From contig NC_062978.1 in NCBI RefSeq assembly GCF_023078275.1, forward strand, positions 7,826,585 through 7,890,584: a DNA stretch of 64,000 nucleotides, read 5' to 3'. The notes under the pieces are model-generated. The model was not told the DNA's origin. It did not search any database and worked only from the letters and a program-made list of their open reading frames with translations. This DNA is from Leguminivora glycinivorella. Lineage: Eukaryota > Arthropoda > Insecta > Lepidoptera > Tortricidae. This document shows positions 37,501-49,500 of the stretch, in pieces (positions within the stretch are counted from its first letter, which is position 1; each line of letters opens with the position of its first letter). A program made the position numbers and the translations under genes.

Positions 37501-40500
37501 ATAGTTTCGCATCTATCTATCTCTATCGCTCTTCCGTATTGGCGAGGCACAGCAAATGGCACAATCGTGACAATCGTACGTTTGAGTAGAGGCCCTGGTG
37601 TTCCTGAAGACTTACTGATACAACAGCTCGGCGTCTGCGGCCGCTGGGTGACCAGCCAGAGTCCTGCGCCGGTGGCACTCTTTAGTTTAATAAAGTTTTA
37701 AAAAACTTACCAAACTATCCACATTGTTCTCAGTGTTCGCCGTTTCGCAAGGGTCCTGTCCCGAGAACATCTTCCGGTGCACCTTCTTGAACTCGTCCAT
37801 GAGCGCGTCGTGCTGCTTCTTCTTGTCGTCGACCGGCGCCGGCAAGCTCGCCTTCTTTATGAGACTTAAAGGTAGGCTGTTCTCTGGATTCGAATTCTTC
37901 TTGTTCTAGGTGAACACATGAGCTGATTAGGTATTTAAGATAAATATATTTAGTAAATAATTTAAAAAAAATTTAATTGGGTAATTTTAAGGGATAACTG
38001 CAAGGCCGGATCCTAAAAACCGCTTGTATTTGAATATTTGTAGATATGTATTATTTAATGTACAGGAGGAGAAATCAAAACCATTGCAATGATTTAAAGT
38101 GTATTCGAGAACATGCATTTCCAAACATAATTATGTTTAGAGACACCATGCAATCTGTAGGCCTAGCACATGATGGCCGCGGGAGTATGTCGCCGCGAGA
38201 TAGATGACACGTCTTTGTCTAATTGTATTAATGACATAAGGACAGGTAGTCTATCTCGCGGCGACATACTCCCGCGGCCATCATGTGCTAGGCCTGCTGT
38301 TATGCAACGAAGGCCGCAAAAACATCCACCATTAAGTATTTTGTTTCTAGAGGGCATAAAATTTCACATTTATGTGGACTCAGTAGGGTACAGTCACCGG
38401 CATAAAGAAGTGATGGTTTTTGTACCTTGTCGCTTTTAATTGTTTGACAGTTTCGTATGACATTTCAAACAAGACGTTAATATGACAAGGTACAGAAATC
38501 ATCACTTATTTATGCCGGTGACTAGATAGAAGAAACAAATTCATATATTTGTATAGGGGCCGAGCGTGTCAAATTTTGTACTGAAGTTGATTCTTGCCTG
38601 TAATTTTCAGGCTCTTGATTGTTCATAATTTTTGTGTTGTTGCAATTGAATATCACGTAACGAGGCATTTTTTATGTTTTGGTTGACTTCAACTTACAAA
38701 AATTGACGCCCGAAAGCTGCAAGCTGCGAGTAAAGACGGACAACTCAGTGGATTTCACTGAGTTCATTTGACACGCTAAGTAGATACGTTTGCTTGATCT
38801 ATGGTATATATGACATCTGTGCCGGTGACTGTACTTAACATATTATTGCAGGTGACTTTACATACGATAAGAGTACTATGCAGATAGGAAAAGGTAATTG
38901 AATATATTCTCACCAATTTTCGTTTCTGTATTTCTTCGGCGATAGCACTCGATAGCGTCCCACAACTGGAAATACTTGCATTGTCAGAGCTGAGGTCCTT
39001 CTTCATAGGCGGCGGGTAATTGCAATGCGGCTTGCCACAAGCCGGAGCGCTTGTGTGATGCACCTCCACCACTATCGTCTTCTTATCATTTTCCCTATTT
39101 GACTGATTCGCCGAAAATGTACTTTTCCTAGGAGATTGATTGTCGTAACTACATTGTATCGTGGCACCGTCTTCAGTTAAATTAATTATAGTTCTATTTG
39201 ATGGGCTGCTAATTATTTCTTTCTTATTCATATTATTTTTCCTAATATTACTTTTATTTTCGTACGTGTGGGGGTTATTTGGTATACTAGGGCTATCGTA
39301 ATCGGGTTCTATGTCTGATGGTGCGTCGAAGTTGTGAATGTCCATGTTCTTCCAGTCGAAGTCTAAACTATCCCATGTCCGACGCTTCAGTCGATTCATA
39401 TTCAGTCTGTAACAAAGACACATTAATATGTATTATTATTTACTTATAATTTTGAAATACTATACTTACGTACTAATATTTTCTGTATTATAATGCAACT
39501 GCATATAATGTAACGGAACTCTCCGGAGACAGCTCGGTATACTGATCTATCAGCGCAATCAGCAACACTGACAAGAGTGTTAAGCCGCCTCTTCAACGGC
39601 ACTAGAGGGGCAAGGACTCAAGGGCAGGCACTGAGATTTAAAGCCGGAACTCTCCAAGGCACCAGCTCGGTATACTGACCTATCAGCGCGGTCAGCAGCC
39701 TCCTCAACCACACTGGCGAGCCGCCTCCTCAACGCCGCTAGACAGGCGAGGGGAACGTGAGCGATCGGCGCAGGGCTCCGCTCTCCCGCGGCTGATGACG
39801 CCGAGCTGTTGTAGCCAGAACTCTCCGGGGCACCAGCTTGGTATACTGACCTATCAGCGTGGTCAGCAGCCTCCTCAGCCACACTGGCGAGCCGCCTCCT
39901 CAACGCCGCTAGAGGAGCGAGGGAAACGTGAGCGATTGGCGCAGGGCTCCGCTCTCCCGCGGCTGATGACGCAGAGCTGTTGTAGCCAGAACTCTCCGGG
40001 GCACCAGCTTGGTATACTGACCTATCAGCGCGGTCAGCAGCCTCCTCAGCCACACTGGCGAGCCGCCTCCTCAACGCCGCTAGAGGAGCGAGGGAAACGT
40101 GAGCGATCGGCGCAGGGCTCCGCTCTCCCGCGGCTGATGACGCAGAGCTGTTGTAGCCAGAACTCTCCGGGGCACCAGCTTGGTATACTGACCTATCAGC
40201 GCGGTCAGCAGCCTCCTCAGCCACACTGGCGAGCCGCCTCCTCAACGCCGCTAGAGGGCCGAGGGGAATGTGAGCGACTGGCGCAGGGCTCTGCTCTCCC
40301 GCGGCTGATGACGTCGAGCTGTTGTAGCCAGAACTCTCCTGGGCACCAGCTCGGTATACTGACCTGTCAGCGCGGTCAGCAGCCTCCTCAGCCACACTGG
40401 CGAGCCGCCTCCTCAACGCTGCTGGAGGCGCAAGGGGCACGTGCGCGACTGGTGCAGGACTCCTCTCCCCCGCGGCCGATGACGCTGAGCTGTTGTAGCC

Positions 40501-43500
40501 GGAACTCTCTGGAGACACCAGCTCGGTACCGGCTCCTTCGCGGATGAGCAACTCCAGTCGGCCTGACGCTTTCATAGCTGAGATAGCCTGGAAAATAGAA
40601 AGATGAATTTTAGAAATGGAGTTTGTTTAGGAGCAATGGAAGTGTGCGAGACTAAGTATATTACCTACTACCTACTATTAATAAGACAAACTATAATTCA
40701 GTTTTTTTATATAGTAAAACTGATTGTATGCATTATGTGATTGAATTGAGGCATTCTATATTTGCACATATATTATGTGCAAAGTGTAAATCCGAATCTT
40801 ATTTATTTATATAAACTTGATTGCACAAATTACAAGAAATCATTATCCTCCTTGCGTTATCCCGGCATTTGCCACGGCTCATGGGAGTCTGAGGTCCGCT
40901 TTTACAACTAATCGCAAATTACAAAAAGTGATGTACAAAATTAATGCCATGCATTCTATACCAGTCAATCATCGGCACAATATTATTCCTTATTTTGAAT
41001 AAATAATGGACGAGGGAATATATTCCTCCCAAATATTTATACATTTTTTTAAGGAGAAAAAATAAGTTTGCTGAGAACTATAAATAACAGAAGAGGGAAA
41101 ATGCTTGGGCACCTGATACGACACGACGAATTCATTGAAAACATACTAGAAGGAAAAATTGAGGCAAGAAGGCAAAGGGGGAGACCAAGGAGAGCGTATA
41201 TGACCCAAATAAAGGAAAAAATCAACGTCGTGTCGTATCAGCAGGGTTAGCACATGATTGTCGCGAGAGTATGTCGCCGCGAGATAGACTACCCGTTCTT
41301 ATGTCATTAATACAGTTAGAAGAAGACGTGTCATCTATCTCGCGGCGACATACTCTCGCGGCCATCATGTGCTAGGCCTACAGGAAGTCAAAAGGAAGGC
41401 AGAAAACCGGCACTCATGGAAGTTGCTCCACCGACAAGAGTCCAACTCTTAAATGATTGATGATCATGATATTATTACAAATTCTTCAACTTACATCATT
41501 AAAAGAAACGTTGGCGAAGTCCTGCCCGTTGCACGCCAGTATTTGGTCCCCCGGCCGCAAGCCCGCCTCCCGGGCGATCCCATTCTCCCGCACGAACTGC
41601 ACGAAGATGCCCGGCTTCCACTCGGGGCCTTTGCAGATCCTGGAGATAGTGGACAAAGGTTTCGATCAATAAAGTTAAGATCTTAGAAAAAAGTATATAC
41701 CTACTCTATTATCATCTCGTTATATAAATTAACACAGACCACTAATAGCGACCATAATGCTTTTGCGACAGCAACGACGGAACTACTTCTTTTTTAATTA
41801 TGTTAAAAATTGGGGTGAAGTGGGCAACATTATAATACCTTCTTACACAGTAACTATTTGACAGTATTCCTGGGTACCCTGATCCCGGTAAAATAGAGTA
41901 GGCAGGTATTGATAGTCTCAGGTCGGTTATTTGCTTCGTGTAGTGGCACTGGTATAATGGCACTGTGTAGGCGAGGGCAGTACAAATGGCAATCATAACG
42001 ACTCGCTTGGTAATGACACTAAAATACGTAACGTATCTCACCCACGACCCAGTTTGACCCTGGAGGAACTTACTAAGTAGTTGGGACACTCCGTGGCACA
42101 CAGCATTGGAGGGACTACCCAGAAAGTACTTGTGGGTAAGGTATAACATTAAAGTAATAGTCCGTAGACTTACCCGCAGCCTAGTTTGGCCCTGGGCGGC
42201 ACGAGTATTGACAGCCGCAGGTCAGCCATGCGTTCCGTGTCGTGACACAGAGTCGGTGAAGACGAAACGTCGGAGCCCAGTGACGCACGGTCCGACACGT
42301 ACTGCCACGAGAGGGAGTCGTGGGCTTTGCTGAGAAAAAAAACACATATAGATAAGTATTATGATACATCTGCTCATTTACTAATAGATTCTATACATTT
42401 TTAAATTCTTGGAAAAAAAGATCATAACATGCGACATTATGAACACCCATCTAATCACTTCTGCCAACTGAGCCACGAAGACTGCCACTGTACAAGTGCA
42501 AAAAGAAGGCTGCATAAACAATCTGACATGCTCTTATTGCTCTAGAAATAAGAATGTGCCAGTTTTTTTGCATTTTTTTTCTGCGATATTATTGCAGGTG
42601 ACTGTACCAGGGTTCCAGTAGGTCGGACGTTGGAGTCCTGAGATTTACTTTTCTTTTTATCATTATTTTGAACATTTGTCGTTACACACTAAGTGCGAAA
42701 ACTGTTGCCCCTTCACGCTTAAGCCACTTCATAGAGATAGTTTGAGGCTCATTAAAGGAAATATAAATGAATAGAATTTATCATCATTATTTTGATACCG
42801 AGAGCAATTATTGCGAAAATAGTATAGGTGAAAAACTTAAGAAAGTCACCTGTTGTATGTGTGAGTGACGTGTTCGAATATTTATTATTTTATTTATTTA
42901 TTTTAGGTTACTAATAATTACAAACATAAATCTCTAATTAATTTACATAGTATCGTTAAACCAATAAGGTTTGTCTCGATACCTATTCCATTCTGCGCAT
43001 CCCTATATCATAATTCATAGAAAACACATATTTAAAATTAGTAACACAAACAAAACAAACGCCTATTCGAACACGTCACTCACACATACAACAGGTGACT
43101 TTCTTAGGTTTTTTACCTATACAATATCAGTCCAGGTTCCGGAGTAGCGGTGGCAAATTTCACACAGAAGGAATGGAGTCGCCTATGTATTTTTATGATT
43201 AATCTAATGACGATTAAAGGTTTAATCATCATAATTCATAGGAATATATATTATCTTGCGAGCATACTTTTTCTATTTTTCTAACAAAATATTTTTTTCA
43301 GAAATGTTAATATAATAGAAACACATTCTTACAATAAAACTAAACTATTAAATCTAAAATTAAACTTTAAATAAAATTAAAATTAAAATTAAATTAAACT
43401 AAATAAATCTAAAATTAAACTAAAGTAAATCTAAAAACGGCCCCTGTGGCATAGTACCGAAGACGCTGGCAGCATTTCCTCGCTGGATTGTCAAGCTATA

Positions 43501-46500
43501 TAGCATATATATAGCATACTTAGTTATATGTTTTTTAACAAAATATTAGTCACTATCACTAAGTAAAAAGTACTAGATTAAGAAGTAATAGGTACCTGCC
43601 ATATGATATATATATTCTTTTTCTATGTCATTGAACACCAATTGAAGAATAACCCAAAACATTTACGACATAATATTGAGGTATTTGGGGTGTTTCTGAA
43701 AATATAATAATGGAAATAAGTTTGACGTAAGTACCTACTTATTTCCAATTTACGAGTAGGTACTATTACTAAGTAGTTTAGTAAATGAATAATTTATTTA
43801 TTAAATCTTGTATAAAATGTAAAAACGACTCCATTACCTTAGTGTGAAATAAGTACCAACTTATATTATGTTTTTATTAAGCGATTAAACACTTACTCTT
43901 TTATTGGCACCATTCCCACATCTGTAAAAAACAAAAAAAACACTAATGGCGTTATTCATAAACGTTTTATAAACCTAAATTAGCTAATGATCGTTTGTCA
44001 TTATCTGTCATGTTGACATATGTATTTGTGAGAATGGGACAAAACACTTTTTAACTAATCAATTCAGTAACTTTTTTATGAATAAGGGGGTAAGTATGTA
44101 TTAATATTTTTCGTACTTATATATCAACACCCCTCGGCCGATAGGTTAAAACATGCAGTGAACTGTTTGCATTTGCAAAGATACGAGTAATGGCTGTGCA
44201 AAACCAGGGTATCTGATAATAACGAGTGTGAATGGGACTCGCCCATCGAGGGTTCCATAAAAAGTTAACACAATTTTTATTTAAGTTATAAATTTATAAT
44301 ATTTACTTAGATTATTTTCCTTGTACTACTAATGTAAGAGGATAAATGTACTTGCTAACTTTCGTAGTTCTAGGACGGGAACTACCTTATAAAATCGTGA
44401 TTTCCTTGACATTGACACGTTTATTGCGACATAAGTCAGTGTCTGTTTTGCGTTGACTTAAAGAAGTCGGTTAAAAATTAGATTTTTCTACAGATTAGTT
44501 TTTTTTGTCGGCTTTGTGTGACAGATTTGTGGTCCCTTAAAAAAATAAAACGATACCTACCTACGTATAGTTATAATTTCAATTTTTCAATTGATACTTC
44601 GTCGTGTTCTCGAGACAAATCATCGTAAGACGATACAGGAGGGGTCAATTCTTCATACAAACGCTCTCGACTATTTCCTCTCTGGTTTTTGAAGATAGAG
44701 CAATGATTTTTTCAACACAGATTATTATTATTTTTATCTGTGTCGAAACGTTCTGATTTTTTTGATATTTTTATTTTTAAAGACGCTAGAGCCAATCAAA
44801 AATTTCCGAAAACGGCCTTTTTCATTATGGCGCAAAAAAGGTGTGACACTCAAGATTGGTAACAATTAGCCAAAAAAACTAAACGGTCTGACACAGATTA
44901 TTTTATTGTTATTCAGATTCTCAAATTTTATTCCGATTGATTAAGTTTTGAAGGAGGAAACAGTCGAGAGCAGAACCTCGATTTTAAAGATTTTTTCGCA
45001 ATATCTGTTAACTGAGTTGTTCTTAATGGACACTTTTTTTCCGATAAATCTAGTTAATAACATTAGTATATTGAACTAAAATTCCCAAATTGAAAGGGGG
45101 GCTCCTTTCCATTTTAGCGTTTTCGCTCCTGATGTATCGTCTTAAAATATACGCACGGACTGACAGCAATCTGACCTTATTTATAAGGGTTCCGTTTCCC
45201 CCTTTTGAGGCACGGAACCCTTACAATAATTGGAATGTCGTCTAGATACGTCTAGACATAAAACAAAACTGGATATTTGCGTAACGAGCAGTTTCGGCGC
45301 TGAATTTACCCACGCACTTTCACGATTAATTTACAAATAAAAATCGGCGGCCGAATCACACCCGCCTCCGAGATGGCGTAACGAATGAGAAAGATTAATT
45401 AGCATATTGGTATTTGTACCTTCATTGTTATAAAAAAATAATAGAGTTGGGTGTCATTGCGTAACGATTAATGCCGTTTAGCGAGATACATTTATCATTA
45501 TCGCCTAACAACATTTGATCAATAGATATGGAGTCCGCAAAAAGTCGTGTCGTTCGAGCGTAAACTGAATTGATGAGTTATAAAGTGAATGTTCATTTCA
45601 TGTCGTCGCATGTGTAACATACCCGATGAGATACATAAATCATTGAAGATTACATCATAATATTTGAGCGTGTAGGTATAAAATAAATTTAGTCACGTCT
45701 GCAAACTTTTCGGGGTGAACAATTGAACATTTATTTAGGTCATATTGAACATCGTTTATAATGGATTTTACTACAAATTCGCCAAAAAAAATCTCACATA
45801 CAAACACATTTTTTTCCGCGTTTTCAGGTTGATCTCCTATATGTATATTATCCCGTTGTACATTATAACAGGTAACAACAAAAAGCACACGCAAGCAAAA
45901 AGGCACATGCTACTTGATAGTAAGCGAACTCAGTAGTTAAAATACGTATCCAACTATTCATAACTCAATTAATTTAAAGATTCCACAGCAGCGATTGCAT
46001 CACCGCGGTAGGTCCGAATCCGAAGAAGGGAAAGTAGTGAAGGGACTCACGTCTGACTTTGATCTTGAGGCGTGACTGTGACGCGAGGTAGTGGACCAGC
46101 TCGCCGTGCACGGCGTCGTCGACTCGGTACCCGTTCACGCTCACCAGCTGGTCGCCCACCTGTGGATAGGATGGAGAGTTAGGTACCTGTCGATGTCGGT
46201 CGATTATTACGTTATGAATGTTGTAATGACGTCGGTATGGCATAGTAGGTGTGATTTGGGTGCCTTGACAAGAACACTTCGCTGCTTGGTGTCTCTGTAT
46301 TACTTTTCCATATTAACACGACCGTTGATAATAGCACAATCGCTTGTGCTTCGATGCTTGGTGTCTGGTACGTGGTCGATGATGAGTTGATGACCGTGCT
46401 AGAAATCAGAATGCGTTTTGTTATCTACGGAGTGTACGAAGTTGTGACGTTGTCTACCTAGACACCCTAGACGGTAATAGTAATGGTCTAACTGCCAACC

Positions 46501-49500
46501 GATGGTCTGGGTGGATTCAAACACCGTTAAGTTAAAAAAAAAATATCGGGGACACCTTACACAGATCAACTTAGCTACCCAAACTAAGCAAAAGCTTGTA
46601 CTATGGGTGCTAAGCGACGATATACAAATTAAACGATATACGATATACAAGTTAAATTACTATGGCAAATAATTTTTAAGAAGAAAAAACCGCCTTCCTT
46701 TGGTGTTCTGGTGATAAATACTTTCAAATGTTGGATTATGTTATCAATTCGTCTGTATATTTTTTAATGTTTGTTATTCGATATCTCCGTTATTTCTGAA
46801 CCAATTTTGAAATTTGGATGATTCTGAAGTACTTACAGATCTCTAACCAGGGGCGGCTCACTCTTCATCAGCAGTTCCATTGCACCAAATGTCACTGTTC
46901 TGGACGTAAAAGTGCACGCTGTTCTTATAAAAATACCAAAGTCACTATAAGTGTGCCGTTCAGATTTGAGGAGTTCCGTTCTGACCATCATCAGCAGTTC
47001 CACTGCACCAAATGTCACTGTTCTGGACGTAAGTGCATGCTGTTCTTATAAAAATACCAAAGTCACTATAAGTGTGCCGTTCAGATTTGAGGAGTTCCAT
47101 TCTGACCATCATCAGGAGTTCCACTGCACCAAATGTCACTGTTCCGTACGTAAATGCATGCTGTTCCTTTAAAAACACAAAAATCACCATATGTATGCCT
47201 TTCAGATTTGAGGAGTGTCCCCGATTTCTCCAGGATCCCACCACCAGAACTGGGTTCTGAGAAAAATGGGACCAATCTGTATGCATAATATACATTCAAT
47301 CAAAAAAAAAATTTCTAAATCGGTCCAGTAACGACGGAGATATCGAGGAACAAACATTAAAAAAAAATACAGACGAATTGAGAACCCCTTCCCTTGAGAT
47401 TTGGAAGGCGGTTAAAAAGGCGACATATCCAGAACCCTTGAGTCTGACTCGCACTGGTTTTTTCTTCATGTGTCTATGCTAAAGCTTAAAACCGGCCAAG
47501 AGCGTGTCGGGCCACGCTCAGTGTAGGGTTCCGTAGTTTTCCGTAATTTACTCAAAAACTACTGAACCTATCAAGTTCAAAACAATTTTCCTAGAAAGTC
47601 TTTATAAAGTTCTACTTTTGTGATTTTTTTCATATTTTTTAAATATATGGTTCAAAAGTTAGAGGGGGGGGACGCACTTTTTTTTCCTTTAGGAGCGATT
47701 ATTTCCGAAAATATTAATATTATTAAAAAACAATCTTAGTAAACCCTTATTCATTTTTAAATACCTATCCAACAATATATCACACGTTGGGGTTGGAATG
47801 AAAAAAAAAATCAGCCCCCACTTTACATGTAGGGGGGGTACCCTAATAAAACATTTTTTTCCATTTTTTATTTTTGCACTTTGTTGGCGTGATTGATATA
47901 CATATCGGTACCAAATTTCAGCTTTCTAGTGCTTACGGTTACTGAGATTATCCGTGGACGGACGGACGGACGGACGGACAGACAGACATGGCGAAACTAT
48001 AAGGGTTCCTAGTTGACTACGGAACCCTAAAAACTCCATCGTATCGAATAGTAATTAATCAGCTCGATTAACTATCAAATCCGCATTCTTGCGCTAATAA
48101 ATAAGTCAAGACAGTCGGAAACGCAAATGCTCAAATACCCCCTGTAGCACCACAATAATATAAATAATGTATTTCTCAGATGTCGAAATAACAATGGAGC
48201 ATAAAGTTATTAGTTGGGCCACAGTTGCGACACAGAGGCAGTGGCAGTTCGCACTTCGCTTGCTGCTGGCCAACCTAATCAATATCGTCGAATTCAACAT
48301 TTGCTTGTTTTATAGCACTGTTGCATTAGCTAAGAGTGTGTTAATAGGTACCTAATGGAATAGATGGTGGCAAGTGGTTAGTTAGTGTTAATATTAATTA
48401 ATAAGTATAACTTAAATTACCTACAATAAAACGAGAGTTTAACAGTTTTCTGCAATGATTCCTAATTTTCCTGCTCCTGTTATGTCGGTTGCGTCTAGGG
48501 AATACAATCTCGTTCTCGCGAGATCTCTTTTGTACGAGATCTCGGTCATTTTTAGCGAGATTGATCTCGGCCGAAAAATCGACGAGATCTCGCGAAATCA
48601 ACGAGATTGAACTCAAGCATAAAACGTCTTATTCGAAGCTTGCGAAATGACTAGACATTTTTCGTTCGCAAGTTTTAAGTGATTTATATGAACTATATCA
48701 TTTAACTGAACTCGTTAACTCAGTAGAGATCTAGAGATTCAACTCGCTTATTCGCTCAATAATTTACCTATCTAAGTTCGGAATGACGAATGACAGATTC
48801 AGACCGTTTCGAAATAATTCGAAGGGTGTCAGCCAGGGCTATTCGCGTGATTCGCCATTATGGTATTACACTTACGGCTGTGTGAATATAACCATCTATT
48901 TTACGAATTTTCGTGCATAGAGTTTTGTTGGATGTCGAGAAAGCAAAAGCCTACAACAACCTTACTACGGCTGTCGTTTGTTAGGCAACCAATAACAATT
49001 TCTATGACTTTTATAATGTAAATTTTTTATCCTTTCATTAATAAAGGCATACGTTGCGGAATTTTTAAGTAGTCTCTACTGTATACTGTTCGCGGTTGGC
49101 ATGGCAACGAATTCTAATTTGGCACGCTTCTACTCATTTCGAATAATTTTATTTTATTTTCTTACATGATATTTTCTTACTATACTTGAAGCGCTGGTGG
49201 CCTAACGGTAAGAGCGTGCGACATTCGATCCGGAGGTCGCGGGTTCAAATCCCGGCTCGTACCAATGAGTTTTCGGAACTTATGTGAGAAATGTCATTTG
49301 CCAGTCGCTTTTCTGTGAAGGAAAACATCGTGAGGAGACCGGACTAATTCCAATAAGGCCTAGTTACCCTTCGGGTCTGTCGCTATCGTAAAAACTATTG
49401 CCTACACCAAATCTTGGGATTAGTTGTCAAAGCGGACCCCAGGCTCCCATGAGCCGTGGCAAATGCCGGGATAACGCAAGGAGGATGATGATGACATGAT

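Larger units (their letters stand above)
11322..37710. other. 26.4-kb harmonin intron, mostly repeats
   Basis: The intron contains the nested LINE, many MITEs, SINEs, the TATAG-phrase element and tandem arrays listed separately. I found no exon of harmonin or of another gene with matched splice signals. Stretches 17600-18040, 19640-20440, 20950-21780, 25300-27050, 32360-33660 and 34430-35190 show only AT-rich sequence or old repeat scraps. The short frame at 32484-32906 belongs to a repeat also recognisable near 57500. Confidence 0.55.

Noticed and set aside
39795..40547. 250-codon plus-strand frame with Cys/Gln-rich repeats
   Set aside because: It is the antisense shadow of the 171-bp harmonin array; because 171 is a multiple of three, a stop-free antisense frame repeats automatically.
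45655..45906. 83-codon minus-strand frame with protein-like composition
   Set aside because: It sits in an AT-rich intron without a matching acceptor/donor pair in harmonin phase and without a recognised domain; left out as unsupported.
46818..47300. Overlapping Cys/His-rich frames on both strands (FHCTKCHCSGRK type)
   Set aside because: They are translations of the 121-bp tandem unit in all frames; 121 is not a multiple of three, so no frame is kept between units.
49191..49265. tRNA gene candidate
   Set aside because: Head of SINE family S2, which continues for ~240 bp and has a target duplication.
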